From NCBI GenBank assembly GCA_001642005.1, contig LWCA01000053.1, positions 1 to 64,000 on the forward strand: a stretch of DNA of 64,000 bases. The letters are read 5' to 3'. The notes beneath the pieces were generated by a model. It was not told the origin of the DNA, did not search any database, and worked only from the letters and a program-made list of their open reading frames with translations. This DNA comes from Intoshia linei. Taxonomy: Eukaryota; Orthonectida; Rhopaluridae. The position numbers and the translations under genes are program-made. Positions 11,175 through 23,039 of this stretch are shown here, piece by piece. The first letter of the stretch is position 1. Each line of letters starts with the position of its first letter.

Positions 11175-13233
11175 AATCGGGACGAGAACTAGTATAAATC
11201 AATATTCCCATGAGGAATAATAAAAATGGAGCTTAATTTTATTGAGGAAGTGGCTCTATAAATTTAATTTGAGCACATAATACAAAATATAAACTCAGTG
11301 TTAGACACATGGTGGATAGTATTGTAGATTTTAATATTAATCATTAATTACATCTATAATACGCCTCGAACTAAATGAGTTTGAATTCATCCAGTTTATA
11401 TATATTTTATGAAATTAAATATCCTGAATTTAAATTACCAGTGATTCATAGTTAAAAATAATTTCCGAATCTAATTATACAACTTTATTGGTGTCCAAGT
11501 TGATTCCGTTAGCAAATAAATTTTCTTTTAAAAATCCTTAATGGGAAATATCGTTTGTGTTGGACCAGTTCATTATTTTTAATTTATATACATTTATTTT
11601 TAGAATACATGTGCTGTAATCTCAGGTTATATTAATACCCACAATACGTATATTATTATATAGTATATATCTACAGTTATATGTTTATGATTGACCGTAT
11701 TTATATATTTGTCTTACATCAATTCACCACTAAATAAAGATAAATGTTTACATATACTTTATAAGATTTTTCCAAAAAATTAATTATAATCTATTTTAAA
11801 CTTATGGTTTCGTCATTAAATCCCATGAATTGAATAATGTATTTATGTGTATACGATTAGTAATTATTATTAACCTCGAAATTTAAAAAAATAACGATTT
11901 GTCGAATATACACCTCTGTATTATAATTTATAATAATGTTTTAACCTTAGAACTATCATCGGTCGTGATTTTAACCACCAAATTTTGTTAAAAGACTAAT
12001 TTTAAATAAAGTATAAATAAAATAAGACTAACCAAATAAAGTATTTATTGATTCATCTTTAAAAATTTTAAAATGCAGAATATTATATTATTTGTAAAAT
12101 TGGTTTATAAAACAAATTTTCAAATCTACTGTGTTTATTTTATTGTGGAAACTCATTCCGTGAAACACTGCAATAGACATTCAGGTCGCCTCGTTTGACT
12201 ATTATTAGTATATTTGGAGCATACAATATTTTAAAACAATTATAAATTCTATAATAGCAAAGTGCAATCGTAATTTTATTTGTTTATAATCTTTTCGGCT
12301 TGTATTTTAATTTTAAGGTTAAAATCTTCATAATTATAACCCTTGTAGTCTTTGAAATATAATGTCATTTTTGATTATTTGATCATTGTTTGACTTGCAA
12401 GTTGTAAATTAATTTTATTTAAAACCCAAGGTCAATTTCAGAAACCAACCCAAAGTTAATTTATTTTATAGGAAATACTTTATAATTAATGTGATTTTGT
12501 TTATTTTTTATTAAGCCCTATGGACCCACGGTCCATACCAGGCGTTATTTTATTGAATTTTTACTACACATCAATTTGAAAAAAATCCCTTAATATACTT
12601 TTCCATAGTTACGTGAGGCTTATAATTTTGTTCAAAAATTTTATTGTATCATCTCTGTTCTTGATTCTTAGAATTGTATTAAAATGTCGAAATAATTAAT
12701 TTTTTAACAAATTAAATTAAATGTAAATTTCCAAACATAATATAAAAATATTTTTGTGTGTAATTTTTTTAGATCTACACGCTTAAAATAACCCCTAACT
12801 TTGGTGACCCTGCTGTAAACAAGACCCTTTTTTTAAAAAAATCAGACCTCTATCAATGCTTAATCGATCGTTCATAATCTATAAATTAAAAATAACCGTT
12901 GGAAATCGCAGTTTATCGAAATTTAGGTATATTTCAGAAATTTTCCAACATTACCTATTAATAAATTAAAACATAGGCCCTCATCATTTTAGATCCGGGG
13001 TTTATTTCCCTTATCCCCTCTCCACGACCCTGTCTTTAAAGGTATCCTTATTTCAATTAATAAAAAAAAAGTATGCTAATTATGTTTTTACTGTACACTT
13101 TTATACTTATTCCATATGAATGATTTTCCATTTGAACATTTATACAATGAAAAGTGAAGTGGATTTGATTGTAATAGTGAATAAAATATAAATGTATATT
13201 ATTTTTAATTTTGTTAGGTAAATTTGATTTTAG
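11175..13233. other. Gene-free stretch; repeat R2 at right end
   Basis: No coding exon recognised on either strand. Base composition is strongly AT. The right end (12765-13045) holds a reverse-orientation R2 copy. The first coding exon of flotillin, encoding the usual N-terminal 15-20 residues, should lie in the last few hundred bases but could not be fixed. Confidence 0.5.
12765..13045 (-). repeat. Dispersed repeat family R2, reverse copy
   Basis: Reverse complement of the R2 copy at 49430-49737: the CTCCACGACCCTG segment near 13020 matches the CAGGGTCGTGGA-type start, and the middle shares GCGATTTCCAA-like and TTATTTTTA blocks. Ends are GC-richer than the surroundings, as in terminal inverted repeats. 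No coding capacity seen. Confidence 0.55.
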
Positions 13234-15015
13234 GAGGATTGTGTTTATCCGGAAGAAAAATATTAGTTGGAAAAATGGGATGGGCTTGGTGGGTTGTGAG
13301 CGACGTTTCAAGGTTACTATAAAAATTTATAAAACATAATATCAATTTAATGTAGACTATCGTTGGAAATAATGACAACACGCCCTAGTTGCAACGACGT
13401 AGAAACATTAGAAGGGGTACGTGTCTCAATATCATCCGTTTGTCAAATCCGGGTTATTAATAACAAAGAGTTGTTAGATTTGGCATTAGAACAACTTTTG
13501 GGTAAAACAAAGAATGAAATTATTGAAATGTTTGAAAAAACACTTGACGGTCATTTAAGGTCAATTTTGGGGACAATGAAGGTTGAAGAATTATATCGAG
13601 ACCGCGAAGAATTTTCTAAAAGAGTCAGGGAAGTTGCTGCACCAGACGTAGCTCGAATGGGAATTGAAATACTTAGTTTTACCATCATCGACCTGATAGA
13701 CCACGATGAGTATCTTGTTTCATTAGGCAGAACAAATGTGGCGATGGTTAAACAAATTGCTGATATTGGTGTAACTGAAGCCGATAAAGATTCAAAAATC
13801 AAGGTTAATAGCAATAATACAATTTAATATCTTAAAAAACTTTACGGATTATAAATTACAAATCATAATATTAATAATGTAAGCATGTTTCAGCCATAGT
13901 ATTCTTGACATTCAGTTTTGTGTCAATATTAAATTATCTATAAATAATTCTTTAATTCTAAGATTATTTAGATTGCTCAACTGGAAAAATATGAGAATGA
14001 AATAATATGTGTGTCAGACACTAAAAAGAAAGAATATAAAAGTGCATTTGACGAAATATCTGCCAATCTAAATGTTGACATTAAAAAATATGTAATATTA
14101 AAAATTGTCAAATTTTTAGTTTTAGGAAGCTGAAGCTAAATTAGCTGGAACTATAGAAAGTACCAAACAATACCAATTAATTAAAGAAGAAGAAATGAAA
14201 GCGGAATTACTAAAAAATCAAAAAAAGACTGAAATTGAAAATATTGAAATTGAACGTGTCAAACTATCTTTGGAATCTACAATTAATAAAAAAACTGAAA
14301 TTGAAGCCGAGGTTTTTAAATTAAAAATTACTTTTAATGGTGTTAAGCCTAATTTTATATTCAAATTTTATTTATTATAACTCATATAATTAAATCAAAT
14401 TCTTATACACTTAAAAAAATTTTAGGTTATGAACTTGATTGCAGAGAATGACAAGTAATATTAATATTGTTTATTTGAATTATGCTTATTAAGGGAATGT
14501 TATTTGTTCAAAACAAAAGGTGAGATTGAATCTGTTCGATTGAAAGGACTCGCTAATGCTGATGCTGTAATTAGAACGTTATCATATTATAAATCATAAA
14601 TATATAGCTCAAAATAATTGGAACGGCTGAAGCAGAAGCCATGCAAATCAAAGCTGTAGCTTTCAATCAGTATGGAAAAATGGCAATTTATGATATGATT
14701 CTGAAAAAGTTGCCTCTAGTATTTTACAAGTATTTTAAATTTATGTACCCATTACCTTTAGATAATGTACAACATTACAAAACCGCTTACACGAACAAAG
14801 GATATAATAATGCTAAATGATAACAAATTATCAAGCCAAGTTACCAGTTTAATTAGTGGAATTCAGCCGTCAATAGACTCGTTGACAGGAATTGATTTAT
14901 CAAGGGTAAATTAATAAATCGATACCCTTACGTCATTATATTTATATTTAAGGTTATAAAAAAACTGACTGGTACATCTGAAGAAAATTCAAAATATGAA
15001 AAAATATCGAATTAA
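13234..15015 (+). CDS. FLOT2: Flotillin (flotillin-2 type), N-terminal exon not located
   Basis: Scaffold protein of membrane microdomains at the plasma membrane and endosomes. Exons: 13234-13312, 13356-13803, 13972-14091, 14126-14311, 14426-14454, 14494-14566, 14608-14718, 14762-14905, 14953-15015; all introns are short and phases agree. Exon 1 gives GWAWWVVSDVSR. Exon 2 continues LSLEIMTTRPSCNDVET and holds GHLRSILGTMKVEELYRDRE and AAPDVARMGIEILSFTI, the SPFH-domain blocks of flotillin-2. The middle exons form the charged, AE-rich coiled coil (IGTAEAEAMQIKAVAFNQYG). The end reads LTGIDLSRVIKKLTG, matching the flotillin-2 tail. The first coding exon with the palmitoylated MGNC-type start was not identified, so the model is 5' incomplete. 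It converges with the nuclear-receptor gene, 268 bp apart. Confidence 0.93.
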
Positions 15016-15283
15016 AACAGGTATTTCTTTCAATAGTTTATAAATCATTTCTAAATTTAGAAGAATGATTTATGATTTATAAATAAAGATAAAATAAAAT
15101 TAAATTTAAAGTTTTAATATTAAAAAAATCTAGGACAAATTATCATGAGTAGATAACAAAAAATTGATCAAAATACATATGTAGAGTACACTATACAATT
15201 TTATTTAATAGTGGCCGTTTGGCAAATGGATAAATTGAAAAAAATATATCAACCATTTTAAAGGGTTCACTGATATTAACAAA

Positions 15284-18200
15284 TTAATTGGACGTCCAGA
15301 GGGTAGAATCATCAGGAGTAATTTTATTGAGTATTTTCATTTGAGGGTTCAACAGTTGTAGTTTTTTTGGATCTACAAATGGTCTATTTAAAAGAGACCT
15401 AATAATTTTAGCGCCATTTCGCCGTTTTCGAACACTATCAGAGTGTTTAATTGAAGTATCAGCACTGTTGCTCCCATTTTCTAGGTTAGACACAGTGTTG
15501 GAGGAAAAATTACTTTGTACGCCAGAATTTGAGTTGAAAGAATGTAATTTTAGCGATAAATCCTCAGGGTTTACAGAGGCTAAGGATGAAGTACTAGATG
15601 GTGGATAAAATTTACGGCACGTCCAAAATTTTCCACCGACATTTAAGTTGACAACGTGGCCTAGCTTATTGTGAATGCTGATAAATGGGTACATTTGGTT
15701 GTCGTAAATGACAATTGGGTGTACTTTTTCAGTTACATAACCTAATTGGGGATTGTTTAGCAATTGTTTAACAAAGAAGTACGTTCCACCCGCTTTTTTC
15801 TTTTTTACTTCATTTTGTATAGATTCCGAATTTAGCATTTTTCGCAATTGTGGGACGTCTGCCTTATCTATTCCATTATTAGAATTCTTTTTTTCTGTGA
15901 TAAACATTTTGTTATAAGCAGCAATTTGGAGAATAGAGAGGTATTCTGGGTAATGTGTAAGAAAATTTACAAAATTTGAGTTTGAATCATCTGATTCAGG
16001 ATTCAACAATGCTTTAAACAGCCTATGCTTGAACTCAAGTTGATAGTTTACGTCTTCCATTTGATTAAAATTATTGTTTGCATAATTGAAAAGTGGTTTA
16101 ATACTTGTACTATTGGTATATTTGTTCGCGTTTGCAGAGTCTAAAAATACTTCACTATTTGCACCCTTTTGTATTTTAGGGCGTTTAGGTAAAGGCTCGC
16201 TATGAACGGAAGAAGAATTTTTGATGTGAGGAGGATTATTCACAAATACACCTCTTTTCTGGTGGTTATTCTCCTTCTTGGCAAAATGTGGCATTATTGC
16301 TGGGTAGTATTCTGCCTTATCCAATGGTAGCTTAAAGGTGGATTCACTTCCACTAGTATTTTGAAGGTTCAATGATGACGTTGAAAGTGAAGAGTTAACT
16401 GTGACACAAACAGTGTCGTTCGAGTCTTGACTATATTTTCCGTTCATGCTACTATGTCGAATAGAGTCACTATCAGATTTATCAAGTTTTGTGACAGATA
16501 AATCGACGGGAAAATCGCCGAAAACGTGCATATTTCCATTGTCCAAGTAGCCTTGGACTATTTTTTCTTTATCCAATGTCTTAATCATATCCTTGCTTAC
16601 AAAATGACCTTCCTTTAGTAATTTAATGTTGAAATAGTTTTGAGGAGGCTTGTTGAGTGCGTTTCTCAAAATAGACTTAGTATCAGAAATGCTGTGTCGC
16701 CGTACGCCATTCCCGTTTTCACAAATTAACTTTTTGTTCACATTTCTCAGTAAACTCAGGTCCATTGTATGGGATCTAACTCTGCGGTGATTTGCTCCAT
16801 TAGTAAGAGGAACTTTGATACTTCCATTTGTTAAACCACATCCTTCATTTTCGGATGAATTTGTAGTATGGGTATTACAGATTGATTCTATAGGGATATC
16901 TTTGTCTGCGTAACAATCGTCTACTTCATCAATTCTTAATTTTACAAATGTACAATTGTTCATTTCAGATATAAAATTTTCACAAATTATAATGAGCAAT
17001 TCTCCCTTGTCATTTTTCTTTAAATTTTTGAATAGCAGAAATTTTATTTGGTCAATATAAAGATTCATGTTATCTCGCAGAAAAGGATCTAAACTACTCA
17101 TCCTATAAAGAACTATACAGCACGTTAATATGACAAATTGATATTCAGATAAATTTGATTCATTTATCATTCGAATACCCTGGGATATTTTTGAAAAAAT
17201 AGAGTCACTATTTTCAATTTCGTTACTTTTTACAGCTTCCTGGTTAGATGTAATATTTGAAATTATGCTCATAATTTGATAAGTTTGTTCCTGAAACTCT
17301 TCTGCAGTTTTCAATTTTTCGAATTTTCCATCAAATAGTAATTTCAGTAATAAAATATCGTACATGCTTTTCTAAAAAAATAAATATAGAAATTTTAAAC
17401 TAAAAAAAAATTATATACATACACGTTTATTAGTGCATAAGTCTGTAATGAAACATTACATGCGTCTGAATATGAAACTTGAAAATTTTTCTACGTTTAT
17501 GTAGCCATTTCACAGAATGTATAATCGAGTCAATATTGAAAAAGATGTGCAATTTTTATGATCAATTAGTATAAATTTAATGAGATGGTTTTTCGTCAGT
17601 AATTCTAATCTTCTGGGTTTGATGCATAATAATCGCACATTTAGTAAATCAAGAGGAACTATGTTTAAGCCAATTAACCTTTCACTATTTGAGAACCACC
17701 AGTAATACTCAATATATAGTTTTCAAAATGTATTTATGCTTTTAAAGCTTTATTTTTTTTAAACTATAATCAGGGTGGTACCAGTTGGTCGCAAAAATTG
17801 AAAAATTAGTAATTTATTAAAATTCATTATTATTTGTAAATAAAAATTAATCAAGCGAATAATAGAGGTTTGACTGTATATAAGTATGAGTCTTGGATAT
17901 TATTTCTTGTAGTTCACTTAAATTGAAATATTTATGTTTTATTTACTAGAGAATGGCTCATATAGACATTTTCGGTACATATAGTAAAGTTGCCAGAAAA
18001 ATACTATCACTTAGTTTATTTGGAATAAATTTTAAGTCAAAAATTTTTATTCGTCATCATTAGGGCGGTTTTTTTAACCTATAAAAATTTTCTAATTACA
18101 GAATATAAACTTCAAATTGGCAAATGTAAATTTCTATTTTGCAATATATATTTTTTTCAAATTGATATCTTTTCAGATCAACTTTTAGGAAATTTTGGCA

Positions 18201-20072
18201 TTCTAATAATAATACTATATCAATCTATGTCATATAAATAATATAAAATTAAAATGAATTTTTAAATCGCAAGTGAATGTAAATAATTTTTGATATAACG
18301 ATATTTATATCTTAAAAAAATGTACTTTAAAATCATTTGTTTTACTATGTAATTTTATTAACTTTTAAAATAAAAATGTAACTTTTGTAACTTTATCAAA
18401 TTTTAATTAGCTAATTAATATGCATAATATTAATATCACCATGCTTGTAATTTCATGCCGATAAACATAACAAAAATTAACTTCATTAGTCATCATAGAT
18501 AAGTATTTTTAGCTTTACATTTAAAATCAAATAAACTAAAATTGATAGTACGTATTTTTTCCGGCCACTTTACACAAACTTTACGATAAAGTCGTTTTTT
18601 CGTAATTAACGTCATATTTTCAAAACATAAAGTCAATTTTATTTTCTTGGTTATTAATAAATATTGATAATAACGCAATAACCATAATGAAATAAATATT
18701 TGATACGCTAAGCAAATGTAGTCTGACACCCTTGATCAATAACCAAGAAATAAAACTGACTCTAGTTTTGAAAATATGACGTCAGTTACGAAAAAAGACT
18801 GTAATGAAAATGTATATATTCATGTAACATTAGTCATATTTTAATTACATCATTTTAGTCTAAATTCAAATTGAATTGTCGACATGTGGGAGAATCATAA
18901 AATTTATTTAAAATGTGAAAAGGTTAAAGAAAAATTCAAATTTTGATAAATTTTTTTGCAAACATCCCATGTATAATTTTCTATGAATAAAATTTTTAAA
19001 TTTTATTAATGCTTTTTGGAAAACTTATAATATGGCTTTATTCGGCCTTTGGTGTATAAATTTATGAGTCGGTTAAACCCTAATCGTGATATATTCGAAA
19101 TTTTTTCATAAGACAACAGTTTGCGAACCTGTATTATTAATGACTACATTTGATATATTCCCGATTTATCAGCTAACCGAATCACACATAATATTTTTAA
19201 GGGTCGTAATTTGCACACGTAAAAAATAAAAATTAAGTTAAGAAAAAATTCCGTAAACTTTAATTAAACTGTTTTTGAAATAGTTCTCTGTTAATAAATT
19301 CAATATAAATAAAATTATAGTAAATTAGATTTAACATAACCTAATATAAAATAATCTGGTTAATAAACCCATACAAACTTGAATAAAATATTAAATTCTA
19401 AATTTAAAATGTTCCAATATAACACTAAATTAATTTTATATTCATCACATAATACTAATTAAAATTCAAAGAAAATTAAGTCAAAATACTAAGTGAACTT
19501 GGTAAATCTAAAAATTAGTATTGAGACGACAGCTTAACTACTAAACCCTTGCATCAATGAATTGGACAACTTACAGTTTACAAAAAATATCAAATAGTTA
19601 AAATTAAAATTACTTTAACGGTGGATCTTTGTTGAGAAAAACTAATCTTTTTTCGGAAAGGCATTGAAAAAACAAAATTGTGGACGGCATTTTCCAACTC
19701 TTCAATGCAAACATTTTTGTCAGCTTTGATCCTGGTTTTTTGTTGTAAAATGGATTCAATTTTTGCATTTACATGTTGAATATTAGAATGGCCATTATGA
19801 GTGCCATTGCCGTTGATGTGTATCCCATTGCCAATAATATCTTGATTTTTGGTATTCCCGTTTGTAAACTTGACGGGGATGCACGTTTGGGTATTTTCAG
19901 ACTCCAATATTTCTGGTAAGGCATTCCAGGCCTCTAGAATTTTGGTGTATTTGTTTGAAAATTGTAAAGCCAAATGATCAAAATTGTTGTTGTTCAAGTG
20001 GTCCATATCAGCATTTTGGGTAGAACTCAATTGTTCCTCTAAACACGGGTATAAAAAGATTGTCTGAATCAT
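15284..20072 (-). CDS. Nuclear-receptor ligand-binding-domain protein, apparently without DNA-binding domain
   Basis: Two exons, 20072-19614 and 17371-15284, joined in phase 0 across a 2.2-kb intron, give about 848 residues. The junction creates NFVFSMPFRKKISFSQQRST followed by KSMYDILLLKLLFDG, the helix 3-5 signature of nuclear-receptor LBDs (compare FAKHIPGFRDLSQHDQ...LLKAG.FE.L..R). Later NLSEYQFVILTCCIVLYR matches helix 8 and ELLIIICENFI helix 10. The closest remembered pattern is the NR1D/E75 group, which in insects also has a long C-terminal tail; here about 530 residues of Ser/Asn-rich tail follow the LBD. The N-terminal 110 residues are Asn/Gly/His-rich. No C4 zinc-finger exon is seen upstream before the next gene on this strand. 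It may be a DBD-less receptor, or the DBD exon was missed. Confidence 0.75.
18591..18800. repeat. Fold-back element (long imperfect hairpin)
   Basis: The left arm 18591-18656 and right arm 18738-18800 are inverted copies: CGTCATATTTTCAAAAC and TTTTCTTGGTTATT on the left, AATAACCAAGAAA and GTTTTGAAAATATGACG on the right. The loop is about 80 bp. It sits in the large intron of the nuclear-receptor gene and probably is a fold-back MITE. An open frame crosses it on the minus strand, but this is chance. Confidence 0.75.
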
Positions 20073-20454
20073 TAAATGTAATAATAAATTTGATTTTAGT
20101 ATTTATATAATTTGTGATATGAAAATTGTTTGATTGTGATAAGATGACGATAAAACTATTATATCAAATTTGTAAATTGGAAATATTTTTGTAACCTATT
20201 AAAAATCAAAAACATTGGCTAGAATGTAAATATGATAGGAAAATAAATGTGTCAAATGTCTGGTTTATATCTAATCATCTGAATTAGAGCGACCAGAATT
20301 AGATTTTTGTTATATTAACAAATTGAAAAATATATTTAGACAGCGTATATAAGACGAAACTGTAACTATGAATGATAAATTGTAAATTAAAATTACAGTA
20401 AACTAAATAGAAATTCTGGATAAGCGCAACATTAAATTCTGAATAAACATGTTA
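20073..20454. other. AT-rich gap upstream of nuclear-receptor gene
   Basis: Nothing recognised. This interval should carry the promoter or first non-coding exon of the nuclear-receptor gene; no zinc-finger codons are visible on the minus strand. Confidence 0.4.
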
Positions 20455-21613
20455 TTAATTAGGTCGTTCCAGTACAATGTAGTCTGAGTTGTTGGTTGAG
20501 CCATTTATTGATTTGGTATCGGAGGATACACGAAATTTTCGCCGATTTAATATGTAACGAATACCAATATAGCTGTCTATATTTTATAGTTATGGAAATT
20601 GCGTCAAGTATGAGGAATATACTAGAAACGACATACATTAGTGCAGGATAAATATCAAATGTTTTCCTGCACGCTACGTCAATATTTGGTTGTCAAGATG
20701 TAAAAATAATAATGTATTTAAGATTGATACCGATTAGGGTTTATGATGGAATTTTCTTAAATTTATATTATACATTTCACTTGGTAATCATTGTTGTATG
20801 TGTGTATTGAATTTATTTATAAAAAAAATAAAATTGAAAAAACTGAATTATTTAAATTGTACGTCTTTTATCACGAAACAAAAGTTAAAAAAATATAAAA
20901 TTACCCGACAAAGCATCAATCTCCATTTAAGCTCGAATTGGATAGGTTTCGAGGGTTTTATTTATGATGTATTGTTATTGTTGGTTGGTAAATTCAAAAA
21001 ATGGCGTATATTGGGTCAATGTGGCAATCTAGAAATGAATTGTAGGTTATAATGTCCTTGTACAAAAATTACTTTATCGTTTGTGTAGAAATTATAAAAT
21101 GTACATCATGAAACGAAACAACTAAAATTGCATACAAGCTTTATAATTTATCTAGGCGAATGCACCGGGCAAAATATAAATATAGAATAATAGCGTATTT
21201 ATTTCAAGCAATTATAGTTAGTATCGAGATTGTGCTTTAGAAACTAAACAAACACATTATGGGAACACTACTTAATTATTCAAACTAACACAAAACGCCT
21301 ATATAAATAAGTAGACGACTGGAATATATATTGAATCCACGCAATTTAGTCGGAACTTGTACAATAATGAGTGAATAGTGCTAGATTCATAAGAATGCGA
21401 CTCAACACAATTTATCTAGTACTTGTATCTAGCAGATTATGCTGCTGTGAAACATTTATTGTTTCAAGTGTCTATAACCGCATGTTGAGATCACATATTT
21501 TATCCACTATTTGGGCTGTCATATTTACCCATAAGAATTTATCCATCTTTGCGACGCTCAGTAGACAAATCGATAAATTCTCGTGTCTTATTTCAATTGT
21601 ATATGTGCTTCCG
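20455..21613 (-). CDS. Poorly resolved multi-exon membrane-protein gene (tentative)
   Basis: Several minus-strand segments look coding and each follows an AG: about 21609-21477 (VAKMDKFLWVNMTAQIVDKI), 21404-21303 (STIHSLLYKFRLNCVDSIYI), 20700-20590 (CRKTFDIYPALMYVVSSIF, a hydrophobic segment) and 20576-20455 (YIGIRYILNRRKFRVSSDTK ... DYIVLERPN, then stop). The last looks like a polar cytoplasmic tail after a membrane helix, and cysteines recur in the earlier pieces. The splice phases could not be reconciled into one frame, so this is a region claim, not a model. I do not recognise the family. Plus-strand open frames over the same area are less convincing. The gene would lie directly upstream of, and on the same strand as, the nuclear-receptor gene. 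Confidence 0.35.
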
Positions 21614-21639
21614 AAATTTATTTAGGTTATTTTAATATT

Positions 21640-22865
21640 TTCCCACTTATAATTTATATACCAAATGCAAAATAAATTTTATAGTCAATCTAAATTGCTG
21701 TCTAAATTAAATGACACTGAAATAATAGTTACAATTTAAAATTTCAACAACATAAGTCTTGTTTATAAATTAGTCTAATATCGAAAATTGGACATTAAAT
21801 TTTAATTTATGTTTATATAATATTAAATTTTTTCTGCATTTCATTCATTGTTATTGTTCCAATTCTTGTCAATGTTAAAATTAAGACTACTGCCATGAAT
21901 TATATTTGTTTTTATTCGTTGTATTTTTCTGCACAATGCAAATAGTAATGCACCGGTAATACTCTGTTTGTTTTGTAGTTTAGAATAAATTACTATTTTT
22001 TTCAAAATATTGATTACATGGAATGATTTAATAAATAAAAAATGCTTAAATATTGTTATTTGAATCAGCTCATATTAGCTCATCGTACATTTTTAATATT
22101 TTTAAGATAAATTGAAATTGAAATTACACATTAAAATTATTTTATAATGTTAAGTGATAAAAAATTTATTGTAATGATTAGAGCAGTGGTTATCGATTAA
22201 AATAGTATATGGACCCCATTTCAAAATATTTATTTTATTGGACTCCTAAGGAAACATAAAATGTATAATATTTATGAAAAAATTTGGTAAAAATGTTGGA
22301 AAAAGGTGATTTTCACTTTAATTTAGGATGGTAAAATGGATTTTTTATTTTGGTTTTTGGATTAAAAAGTTGTTACTCATAAGATTTAATCAAATCGTAT
22401 CTTTGAAAAAAATATTGAAAAAATAGGATTATTATTACTGTCTAAGCCAGTATTTCTCAAATTTTTTTCAAATGGGCGCACCTGAAGCAAATTAAAAATT
22501 TTGGGTGCACTAATTATTACCGTACTATGAAATACGAAAACGGTTGGAAATATAGTTTAATAATTAATAATTATAATTTAAAAAACTTAACATATTACAA
22601 ATTAGTGTCATCTTTCAGACTGTTTGTTTTTACACTGTTCTGTCTGGTTGATAAACACACACGCATTTCCTCCTCAAGATATATAATTCGTTCCCTGATC
22701 GTGTTTTTATTTGAAAAATAGTAGAAAACAACCCTAAAAAAATATAAATCCCAGAAAAAATTTTAAATAGTTTTTTCTTCCATCATGCATTTCGTATGAA
22801 GGAGTAGTTACTAATCTTATTTGACCATGGACCACTCAATTCACATCAAATTACATTTTAATTTT
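21640..22865. other. AT-rich stretch with hAT-like termini
   Basis: No gene. A hAT-like terminus CAGTGGTTATCGATTAAAAT begins at about 22186, followed by text related to the 60261-60923 element (GGACCCCATTTCAAAATATT). A second terminus-like string CAGTATTTCTCAAA starts near 22450. No matching opposite ends or target duplications were found. Confidence 0.4.
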
Positions 22866-23039
22866 TAATTTGAAAAATATTGGTTGATAATTTATTAAGT
22901 TATTATTCAATGGAAATGCGTAAATTTATAAGGTTTAAATTTTGTATCTATATCAACTAAGATAAGCTGTATCACAATCATCTCTTTTTTTAATTCTAGA
23001 ACCTTTAATTATTTTAAAATTTTTTGTTTTAATAAAATA

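Noticed and set aside
13551-13814. Minus-strand 87-codon open frame over flotillin
   Set aside because: Shadow of the flotillin exon; no motif, and the plus strand is strongly supported.
17765-17800. hAT terminus CAGGGTGGTACCAGTTGGTC as a complete element
   Set aside because: No inverted partner or target duplication found within several kilobases.
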